This document shows, piece after piece, positions 8,374 through 15,353 of a stretch of 25,197 nt of DNA. Position 1 is the stretch's first letter. Every line of letters starts with the position of its first letter. Origin of the DNA: a virus; the IMG/VR virus record IMGVR_UViG_3300023174_000596, positions 1-25,197 of that record; one strand, given 5' to 3'. The translations under genes and the position numbers were made by a program. The notes under the pieces are model-generated. The model made no database searches. It worked only from the letters and a program-made list of their open reading frames with translations, and was not told where the DNA came from.

Positions 8374-9408
8374 TTAAAGTTCTGCCGAAGCTTCTAAATA
8401 ATCACTTGCAGAACTAGTATCAATTATCCACCATCCGCTTTGTCCTGCTGTTCCCGCAGTGCTTGTATTAAGATCTAAAGAAATAAAATTATTTGAAGAA
8501 ATGCTTGAATTTATTGAACTTAAAATTAAATTAGATAATCCTACTGTGTAAATAGCATGAGATCCCGAGAATGAAACTGTTGGTCTTACTCTCATAGATA
8601 CTGGCAGTGGAACATTTGCTCTTCTTACTCCTGGTGCCGTTCCGCCATTAAATGCAACTGTGGACAATCCAACGTTGGGGTTAGTTGCTCCACTAATTCT
8701 CCAATAATATCTTTGGCACATAGATAACTCTATTTGCTGTGGCCTTTGTTCAAATGAAGTAGCAAACGTTCCTGCCTCTAATTGAACACCAGCCAACTCT
8801 ACAGTAATGCCTGCTGTATTTGGATAATACAAGAAAAATTCTACATAGGAAGATGAGCCTATTGTTTTTCCATTTATAGATGCAACTGTAAATGTAGATG
8901 AATATCTTGCCCAAGATGTAGTTATAGTATTTGAGTTACCTCCATTTGCTGCTCTTGATGAACCTCCAGAACCAAAGTCTTGATCAAATCTTGCTGTAAT
9001 TGTTGTTGATGCAGATGCTTTAGCCCAATAAGATACTGTAATTGATTGTCCCGCCAAAGTTCTTACATCTTCTAATCTATTTATAATAAGAGTATTTGCA
9101 GTTCCTACGGACTGAACTAGTCTTAAATAATAAGAAGTTTCTATTCCAGATAAAATTCCTGGAGTAAATGTTTGTTGTGATGCTACTGCCGTTCCGCCCT
9201 GACTTTGTATTTGCCATCTATCTGCACAAAATGTATTTGAGTTAGATGATATATTAAAACTTGTTCCACGCTGCCAAATAGAAAAGTCTCCATTGATTAC
9301 TTTATTTCTAAATCCATATTCTGAGGCGGCAGTCATAATACGTGCACCATCTACAGTAGATGAAGAATAAATATACTGATTTGACGGTGGTTTAATATAT
9401 CCTGGCAT
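8374..9408 (-). CDS. Tail fibre paralogue (MPGY N-terminus, WQRG domain, SAEL tip)
   Basis: A 344-residue paralogue. The first residues, MPGYIKPPSNQYIY, share only MPGY and a TVD motif with the gene just upstream (9418); I do not recognise this module elsewhere. RNKVINGDFSIWQRG (WQRG 45-48) opens the shared domain, of the DFGSGGSSR / NGKTIGSS subtype ending GVQLEAGTFATSFE. SMCQRYY has Cys 231 and a rare Ser-Met in place of Ala-Ala. The tip opens LPVSMRVRPTVSF and ends LEASAEL. The ATG at 9408 follows AAGGAG overlapping the upstream stop. Its own 3' end lacks the usual stop/Shine-Dalgarno overlap and is followed by a 32-base spacer. Confidence 0.85.
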   Translation of the reverse strand: MPGYIKPPSNQYIYSSSTVDGARIMTAASEYGFRNKVINGDFSIWQRGTSFNISSNSNTFCADRWQIQSQGGTAVASQQTFTPGILSGIETSYYLRLVQSVGTANTLIINRLEDVRTLAGQSITVSYWAKASASTTITARFDQDFGSGGSSRAANGGNSNTITTSWARYSSTFTVASINGKTIGSSSYVEFFLYYPNTAGITVELAGVQLEAGTFATSFEQRPQQIELSMCQRYYWRISGATNPNVGLSTVAFNGGTAPGVRRANVPLPVSMRVRPTVSFSGSHAIYTVGLSNLILSSINSSISSNNFISLDLNTSTAGTAGQSGWWIIDTSSASDYLEASAEL

Positions 9409-9417
9409 TATGTCTCC

Positions 9418-10371
9418 TTATATGTCCGCACTAATTACAATATTACCAAAAATATTATAACCGCCAGCAGATTGAAGTGTTGTAAATGAAAATCCATCTG
9501 TATCGATAAAGGTTGCAGCATTTGATGTATTGCTTTCTCCTGAAAAAGAATATGTTATTGAAGGAGTAACTCTTTTTGAAACTTTAAATGGAATAGAGTG
9601 ATACCAGTCTCCACTTGATGGTGTATCAAACCTAACGGTGGACATTTTTTCATAATATCTTTGACAATTAATTAATTCACCAGCTAAGGTTCCGCCAGAA
9701 CGTGTAAATGGTGTGGCGGTAGATCCTCTTTCAAGCTGAATATTTGCATAGTCAATTTGATATGCAGTTGGGGTACCAACATAGCCTGTTGAAAAAATTC
9801 TTAAAGAAGAATCTGTCCCTATAGTTTTTCCAGATATACTTGGAATAGTTATAGTAAATGTAAACTTTTGCCATGCTGTTGTTAAATTTGCAGCGCCAAA
9901 AGTTGTGTCTACTAATCCCGACCCGCCTGTTCCAAAAATTTGTCTAGCTATCCAAGATATTGTTCTTGTACCAGAATTTATTCTAGCCCAAAATGATAGT
10001 GTTACTGTTTCACCAGCTAAAGTATTTACATCTTCAATGTGGTTATTAACTTCCATTGTTGCAGATCCATTAGTATTAGTTACATTTAATCTAAAATAAT
10101 ATTTTGGATTTCCTGGAACATCTGTTTGTCCAGGAGCAAATGTTCCTCTTTCCCATGTTCCAAGGCATACTGCAACTGCAAAGTCTGCTTTCCATTTATC
10201 TGGCCCGCAATAACCTTGGGCAATTGAAACAGAGTTTCCTCTTTGCCATACGTCAAATCCGCCATTGATAATATAATTCTTACCAATGTCATTTCCAGTT
10301 GTTACTAATTTTTGATTATTAATCGTAGTATTAGCATCAACTGTTGTTAATGGAATTTGATATCCTGGCAT
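9418..10371 (-). CDS. Short tail fibre paralogue (MPGY N-terminus, WQRG domain, SADI tip)
   Basis: The shortest complete WQRG-domain member of the array, 317 residues. The N-terminus MPGYQIPLTTVDANT is the partner of the MPGY gene at 8374, which makes a tandem pair. KNYIINGGFDVWQRG (WQRG 42-45) opens the shared domain, of the FGTGGSGL / SGKTIGTDS subtype. CQRYY has Cys 236. The tip is only about 80 residues; it has KVSKRVTPSIT in place of PVxMRxxP and ends VISADI, the most divergent form of the C-terminal tetrapeptide except for NAEF at 11702. The region before the ATG holds AAGGA about 15 bases away and AAAGA adjacent to the start, so initiation signals are poorer than at most junctions. Confidence 0.85.
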   Translation of the reverse strand: MPGYQIPLTTVDANTTINNQKLVTTGNDIGKNYIINGGFDVWQRGNSVSIAQGYCGPDKWKADFAVAVCLGTWERGTFAPGQTDVPGNPKYYFRLNVTNTNGSATMEVNNHIEDVNTLAGETVTLSFWARINSGTRTISWIARQIFGTGGSGLVDTTFGAANLTTAWQKFTFTITIPSISGKTIGTDSSLRIFSTGYVGTPTAYQIDYANIQLERGSTATPFTRSGGTLAGELINCQRYYEKMSTVRFDTPSSGDWYHSIPFKVSKRVTPSITYSFSGESNTSNAATFIDTDGFSFTTLQSAGGYNIFGNIVISADI

Positions 10372-10391
10372 TCTTTAATTATACCGTCCTT

Positions 10392-10604
10392 TTATTCCGC
10401 AGATGGGATTACATATGGTGTTGCTTCATTGCCTGCTTCTACCCAGCGAAGGTAGCGAGCATAGTCAGAGTTGGCGGGATCAGTAGGAATATGCCATACC
10501 TTACCATCTTCATCTGTTCTTACAATTGTTGTACCGAAATCAGTTGTATTGATTTCATAAGTTGAGTTATCTACAAACTCAAACATTGGTGTTGTTTCTG
10601 TCAT
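10392..10604 (-). CDS. Small protein with DPxNxDYxxYLxW motif, tail-fibre associated
   Basis: A 70-residue acidic protein. Residues 34-57 read VWHIPTDPANSDYARYLRW and then VEAGN; the DPxNxDYxxYLxW motif is widespread in small phage proteins encoded next to tail fibre genes, mostly of unknown function. A role in fibre assembly or attachment is inference from that context. The ATG at 10604 has a strong AAGGAG Shine-Dalgarno eight bases upstream, overlapping the end of the gene at 10620. The protein ends IPSAE, and the stop region (GCGGAATAAAAGGA) resembles the junction block of the array with the final leucine codon missing. It is the only short gene inside the fibre array and splits it into two parts. 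Confidence 0.8.
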   Translation of the reverse strand: MTETTPMFEFVDNSTYEINTTDFGTTIVRTDEDGKVWHIPTDPANSDYARYLRWVEAGNEATPYVIPSAE

Positions 10605-10619
10605 TTTATTTCTCCTTTT

Positions 10620-11693
10620 TTATAGTTCTGCTGATGCCACAACTGTGTCATCTATTGAATCTGCTTGAGCATACCACATGCCTGATGCAAGTGACTGCCC
10701 ATATAAAGTAAATCCTGATGGCTGAGGAAATGCTACTTGAGGTTGAATTGCATTTGACACTCCCCATGTACCAGTTTTAGAAAGAGTTGGAGATATTCTT
10801 TTAGTAACTACAAAAGAGTAGGGGAAGTAGAAAGCCTGATTTGCAGCAGTTGCTACTCCGCCCAATGTTATTCCAGCAGTTGATGTTCCTCCAACTACTT
10901 CATAATATCTTTGACATAATGTCAACTCAGTTCCTACATATCTTTCTTCAAACGGCGTTACTACTGAGCCTTCTTCTAACTGAGCTTGTGAAATTTCATA
11001 ATATGCTCCAGAAGGGCTTACCGCTGTTTCTGCAATTGTAAATCTTAAACTATTTGCAGTTCCATCATTTGGAACAGTAACTGTTGTTGACAAGGTGTAC
11101 CAATCAGCAGATGTTGTACCAGTTGGAATTGTTGAATTATCAATTCTTGTATATCCAAGTAATGTCCATGTTGCAGAAATTGAAGCATCTACGGTTGAAG
11201 ATTTATATATTGCTATATCCATTCCACCAGACATTGTTGAATTTCTTCTTAGTTTAACACTTGCAGTTACTTGTCTTCCCCATAGTTTTGATACCTCTGA
11301 AGTTTCAATCATTTGATGCATGTTGCAAAATGCGCTTGATGCAGTATAAGCAATTCTTGCATGATATTGAGAACCCAGTGCTTGACCTGATGATTGACGA
11401 GAAACAGTAGTTGATGCACCAGCGCCAGCATACCATCTATCAACACAGTATCCAGAAGCTCCAGCAATTGATACTCCACGCTGCCAAATATCAAAACCGC
11501 CATTTATAATTTTATTTCTAAATCCTGCAAGTTGTCCGCCATTTAGACTCTTTACTCTTACATCATCTTGGAAGATTGCTGATTGTGCAAAGTTATGGCT
11601 TCCAGCCCAATTGTAATTTGAGGCGGTATCAACAACTCCACCCATAGTTACCCATTGGCTTCCATTCCATACACTTGTTTGATTAATTGGCAT
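10620..11693 (-). CDS. Tail fibre paralogue (WNG N-terminus, WQRG domain, SAEL tip)
   Basis: A 357-residue paralogue. The N-terminus MPINQTSVWNGSQWVTMGG is followed by VVDTASNYNWAG, closely matching the layout of the genes at 11702 and 14259 (W-x-W module, then VDTxxxY). FRNKIINGGFDIWQRG has WQRG at 70-73. The middle is a third subtype shared with 14259: LGSQYHARIAYTASSAFCNMHQMIETS, then WGRQVTASVKL and SGGMDIAIYKSSTVDAS. TLCQRYY has Cys 260. The tip opens FVVTKRISPTLS and ends TVVASAEL. The ATG at 11693 follows GGAG set directly after the upstream TAG. A virion fibre is likely; the binding partner is unknown. Confidence 0.85.
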   Translation of the reverse strand: MPINQTSVWNGSQWVTMGGVVDTASNYNWAGSHNFAQSAIFQDDVRVKSLNGGQLAGFRNKIINGGFDIWQRGVSIAGASGYCVDRWYAGAGASTTVSRQSSGQALGSQYHARIAYTASSAFCNMHQMIETSEVSKLWGRQVTASVKLRRNSTMSGGMDIAIYKSSTVDASISATWTLLGYTRIDNSTIPTGTTSADWYTLSTTVTVPNDGTANSLRFTIAETAVSPSGAYYEISQAQLEEGSVVTPFEERYVGTELTLCQRYYEVVGGTSTAGITLGGVATAANQAFYFPYSFVVTKRISPTLSKTGTWGVSNAIQPQVAFPQPSGFTLYGQSLASGMWYAQADSIDDTVVASAEL

Positions 11694-11701
11694 AGTTTCT
11701 C

Positions 11702-12811
11702 CTAGAATTCCGCATTAAAAGCTATAGATGAATTGCTATTATTCATCATCCAGTAATTTCTAAAAACTGTAAATCCAGAACCGTTAACGTTAACAGATCC
11801 TAGGCTTGAAGATGCGTCACCTAATACTAAAGACGTTGCTGTTGAAACATTTACTCCATCAGAAACTCTTGGATTTGTATATTCAATAGATGTTGGTTTA
11901 ACACGCATTATTTGAGGAAAAGGAAACTGAACAATTACTTGTGTTGTTGCATTGGCCAACCCTAATGGTGAATATAAAAATGATGAAGATGATCCGTCTG
12001 AAGGACCCACCTTATAGTAATATCTTTGGCAAGCAGCTAATTCTGTTTGTAAATTTGCCGTGGCATTATGATATGGAGTAGCAACGGAACCTGCTTCTAG
12101 CTGAATTCCCCATAAATCTAAAGTCCAGGTTGCATTTGAGCTTATACAATAATAACTAATTAAAAGAGCACTATCTGTATCACTAATTGTTTTTCCCGCT
12201 ACGCTTGGCAAAGTTACTGTTGTTGTAAATCTTTGCCAGTTTGTTGTAACGGCATATGATCCAACTCCAACGTAAGTAGAGCTTGACCCACCTGTTCCAA
12301 ATATTTGAAAGAAATCTAACCCAAATGTTCTTGCGGAATCTGCTTTTGCCCAGAACGATATTGTTACCGTTTGGCCAGCAAGTGTTCTAACGTCTTCAAT
12401 TCTTTGTCTTAATGGATAATCAACTGTACCCCCAGTTCCGCCAGATCTTGAATATCTATAAAAATATTTACTTTCATATGTTGAAGATGGAGATGATCCT
12501 GCAGAAAATGCTTGTCTACTTACAGTTCTTGTTGTTCCAGATCCATCATATGACAAGTCCCATCTATCTGCTGTGTACACACCACCAGGATTTGAAAAAG
12601 AAGTACCTCTTTGCCAAATTGAAAAGTCGCCATTTAATATTTTATTACGACCAACTATTGGTCCATTATTAATAGATGTGGCGGTAATTCCAGGAAATGT
12701 CTGATCTGCAGTATAAGTATATGACTTAGTTGTATCTACAACTCCAGCAAGATATACCCAGTCATTTAATGTCTGGTCCCATATCTTAGTAGGTCTTGCT
12801 ATATTAGCCAT
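11702..12811 (-). CDS. Tail fibre paralogue (WD N-terminus, WQRG domain, NAEF tip)
   Basis: A 369-residue paralogue. The N-terminus MANIARPTKIWDQTLNDWVY plus LAGVVDTTKSY is close to that of the gene at 14259 (PRPAYIWDANSNDWAPLAG). GRNKILNGDFSIWQRG has WQRG at 66-69. The middle is of the FGTGGSSSTY / AGKTISDTDS subtype ending DLWGIQLEAGSVATPY. CQRYY has Cys 261. The tip opens FPQIMRVKPTSIEY and ends IAFNAEF, the most divergent C-terminus among the ten complete WQRG genes. The start ATG lies inside the end of the upstream S74 gene, sharing ATGGCTAA, so translation is probably coupled; the AAGGAG Shine-Dalgarno lies within that upstream coding sequence. Confidence 0.85.
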   Translation of the reverse strand: MANIARPTKIWDQTLNDWVYLAGVVDTTKSYTYTADQTFPGITATSINNGPIVGRNKILNGDFSIWQRGTSFSNPGGVYTADRWDLSYDGSGTTRTVSRQAFSAGSSPSSTYESKYFYRYSRSGGTGGTVDYPLRQRIEDVRTLAGQTVTISFWAKADSARTFGLDFFQIFGTGGSSSTYVGVGSYAVTTNWQRFTTTVTLPSVAGKTISDTDSALLISYYCISSNATWTLDLWGIQLEAGSVATPYHNATANLQTELAACQRYYYKVGPSDGSSSSFLYSPLGLANATTQVIVQFPFPQIMRVKPTSIEYTNPRVSDGVNVSTATSLVLGDASSSLGSVNVNGSGFTVFRNYWMMNNSNSSIAFNAEF

Positions 12812-13190
12812 TTAACTGCTCCTTGAGAGTATTTACTTCCGCCCTTAATTCTTTCACGGCGGAAACCAGGAGTGGAATAATATTGCCTTCGGCAATTCCC
12901 AAGAACTCCTCTTCGGTCTCTTCATTATAGTTGGTTTTGACTAAATTATCAACCCATTCATAATCCTTAAGTGACTCTTTAACTTCCTGTGCAATAAATC
13001 CAATTGTCTTTCCTTCTGGGAAATTATGGACCTCATGTTGCTTCCAATCAAATGAGACGGGACGAAGTGCATCAATAATATCTAGTCCACCAGAAATAGT
13101 ATTTACGTTTTCCTTATATCTTCCGTCAGATGTTGCAATAGTTGATGATGTTGCAAATATTTGAGAATTAACCTGTAACTTATATGCACC
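12804..13190 (-). repeat. S74 chaperone module, second copy at 3173-3553
   Basis: The 3' ends of the genes at 12804 and 3173 align by eye over about 380 bases, from NGAYKLQVNSQIFATSS to NIIPLL, with many shared codons and mostly silent differences. The upstream parts are unrelated, so the module was duplicated or exchanged as a unit. Confidence 0.7.
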
Positions 13191-14249
13191 ATTAGATCCA
13201 GTATATCCTACTAATAGATATCCGTTTCCATCAATACGCATTCTTTCTGCGCCTGCATTATTAAATTGAAAAATTGCGGTTGCTCCAGTGTCATTGTTTG
13301 CAAGTAAAAATGTTCCATTTCTATACTTGACCATATCGACTGTAGTAACTGCTGTATTTGCAGCATTATTTGTAATAAGTCTAATAATTGCTCCAGCAGA
13401 TGTACCAGAGTGCGTATTGTATATATCAAAATATCTTAATGTATCAGCTGTTATAGCTGTACCCATTTGAATATTTCCATTATTTTGTAATGTTAAAACA
13501 TCTGATATTGTTGATGATGTTGTTCCAGCACTAATTCTTAAATTTGCACCGTTTTCTTGTGCTCTAATGTTCCAGCCAGCTGAACCGTCTAGCATTGATA
13601 ATCCACCGCCCCAGGAACCCGATACTGATAGCGCTGCCTTTAGCCATCCTCCTGCTACATCTGTAGGATTAAATCCAGATTTAGGTGTAGCAGTAATTCC
13701 GCCTGTTACATCCCAGTTTCCAGTAACTCCGTATTGATTTGCATAAACTGTATTATTTCCTGATGAATCTACCCAAAGTAGGTTTGGAGATTTTGTTGTT
13801 GGTTCCGCCGCTTGATATGCAATAACTGCAGATGTATTTGTATTAGCATATGATGCACCTGAGTTTACCCAGATATCTCCAATTGATGGAGCACCTGGTG
13901 CTGTTGAATCATAATAAACTTTTTGTGCTCCGCTGTTTTCATATATACCAGATAAGCTAAATGAGATATTTGCAGAGTCCGCTCTTACATAAACAAGGTC
14001 TCCATTTTCAAGCGGGAAACGGAATGTTTCTAAAGAGTTATTTCCAGTAACAATAGAGTCATAAGCGATATGCATCCACTTTGTTGAGTCACCGCTTTGT
14101 CCTGAAGGAACAATCCAAATTCTAATTAGAGACTGGCTATTAGACTTATTTGTAGCAATGACTGATGTTAAACAATTGCGGACGGCAGTATAAAGTACCG
14201 TATCAGTATTTGCTGATGCATTTGATATTGCTAATCTATTAATTGCCAT
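12804..14249 (-). CDS. Tail fibre with C-terminal S74 intramolecular chaperone
   Basis: A 481-residue fibre. The N-terminal module of about 110 residues (MAINRLAISNASANTDTVLY ... SLETFRF ... GDLVYVR) is shared with the gene at 15354. GDIWVNSG and a shaft with GNWDVTGGITATP and AERMRIDGNGYLLVG follow. The last 108 residues are the S74 chaperone: SDGRYKEN with Ser 374 and Lys 379 as the expected dyad, VSFDWK, GFIAQEV, and a terminal helix. From NGAYKLQVNSQIF onward it is nearly the same as the gene at 3173, although the two have different N-terminal modules. In this family the chaperone is cut off after the trimer folds. The ATG at 14249 follows AAGGAG overlapping the upstream stop. Confidence 0.9.
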   Translation of the reverse strand: MAINRLAISNASANTDTVLYTAVRNCLTSVIATNKSNSQSLIRIWIVPSGQSGDSTKWMHIAYDSIVTGNNSLETFRFPLENGDLVYVRADSANISFSLSGIYENSGAQKVYYDSTAPGAPSIGDIWVNSGASYANTNTSAVIAYQAAEPTTKSPNLLWVDSSGNNTVYANQYGVTGNWDVTGGITATPKSGFNPTDVAGGWLKAALSVSGSWGGGLSMLDGSAGWNIRAQENGANLRISAGTTSSTISDVLTLQNNGNIQMGTAITADTLRYFDIYNTHSGTSAGAIIRLITNNAANTAVTTVDMVKYRNGTFLLANNDTGATAIFQFNNAGAERMRIDGNGYLLVGYTGSNGAYKLQVNSQIFATSSTIATSDGRYKENVNTISGGLDIIDALRPVSFDWKQHEVHNFPEGKTIGFIAQEVKESLKDYEWVDNLVKTNYNEETEEEFLGIAEGNIIPLLVSAVKELRAEVNTLKEQLNG

Positions 14250-14258
14250 TTTTCTCCT

Positions 14259-15344
14259 TTATAGTTCCGCCGACGCTTCTACATATTGACTTGAATTAAG
14301 TATATACGCTAAATATGTTTGTCCGTTTGTTCCTACTGATCCAGCTAGTGAGCCATCAACAGATGCAGATCTAACACTTGAATAGTTTCCACCAATTGCT
14401 GATATTGCCTGTGCGGTAAATGTTGGATTAAATGCTGCAATACTTGCAGATTTTGAAATTGTTGGAATAGTTCTCATTGTAACTGGAAAAGGCCAATTCC
14501 ATCTATTAAATGTTGTTCCATTTCCCCAATAGTATCCTACTTGCTCATTTACAGTATCCCAACGAGCATAGTATCTTTGACAAGCAGCCAATTCTGACTG
14601 AAGAGTTGTTCCAGCTGTAGAAAATGATGTTGCAACTGTTCCTAATTCTAATTTTAATCCTGCAAGCCTTACTGTAACACCAGATGCCTGTGCTAAATCT
14701 GGTTGTAATCCAACTCTTAATCCAGCAGCATTTGCAGGAACTGTAAATGTTGCAGAAAATCTTTTCCATGTTGCAGCATCTACTGCATTTCCTGCTGCAG
14801 CAATACCAGCCTGAGTATTTGAACTTAATAGGGCATCGTTTACTGTATTATATTCTAGTGCAACATACATGCTTCCAGTATATCCGCCAGTTAATTTTAT
14901 ATATCCAGAAATAGTAACTTGCCTTCCAAGTAATGTTTTTAGTACTTGACTCTCTATAGCCTGATATAGTGTTGCATAGGAGCTTGATGCAGAAGTAGTC
15001 CATTTAATTCCATATTGAACTGGTACTCCTGAAGGAATATCTGTTGTTTCTTGTGCTACTGTTATGGTACCGCCTGTTCCACCTGTATACCAACGGTCTG
15101 CTGTGTAGTATCCCATTTGTGAAGAAGATGAAGTGCCTCTTTGCCAAAAATCAAATCCACCATTAATTAGATAATTTTTACCAGTTACAGATCCACCGTT
15201 GATAATTGAAGAACTAATTCCACCATTGAAATTTTGGACGGCAGAGAAATTATAAGACTGTCCTGTATCAACAGTTCCTGCTAATGGAGCCCAATCATTT
15301 GAATTGGCATCCCATATATACGCTGGTCTAGGTGTAGTTGTCAT
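14259..15344 (-). CDS. Tail fibre paralogue (WD N-terminus, WQRG domain, SAEL tip)
   Basis: A 361-residue paralogue. The N-terminus MTTTPRPAYIWDANSNDWAP plus LAGTVDTGQSY matches the gene at 11702. GKNYLINGGFDFWQRG has WQRG at 67-70. The middle is the third subtype: VPVQYGIKWTTSASSSYATL, GRQVTISGYIKL, SMYVALEYNTVNDALL, RLAGLKLELGTVATSF. The partial gene at 1-534 begins this same way. CQRYY has Cys 255, the only cysteine. The tip opens FPVTMRTIPTISK and ends VEASAEL. The ATG at 15344 follows AAGGAG set directly after the upstream stop. Probable receptor-binding fibre; the ligand is unknown. Confidence 0.85.
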   Translation of the reverse strand: MTTTPRPAYIWDANSNDWAPLAGTVDTGQSYNFSAVQNFNGGISSSIINGGSVTGKNYLINGGFDFWQRGTSSSSQMGYYTADRWYTGGTGGTITVAQETTDIPSGVPVQYGIKWTTSASSSYATLYQAIESQVLKTLLGRQVTISGYIKLTGGYTGSMYVALEYNTVNDALLSSNTQAGIAAAGNAVDAATWKRFSATFTVPANAAGLRVGLQPDLAQASGVTVRLAGLKLELGTVATSFSTAGTTLQSELAACQRYYARWDTVNEQVGYYWGNGTTFNRWNWPFPVTMRTIPTISKSASIAAFNPTFTAQAISAIGGNYSSVRSASVDGSLAGSVGTNGQTYLAYILNSSQYVEASAEL

Positions 15345-15353
15345 AATTCTCCT

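Noticed and set aside
10376-10385. TATAAT as a promoter between 10392 and 10371
   Set aside because: No -35-like hexamer at 16-18 bases, and the box lies about ten bases before the ATG, too close for a normal leader.
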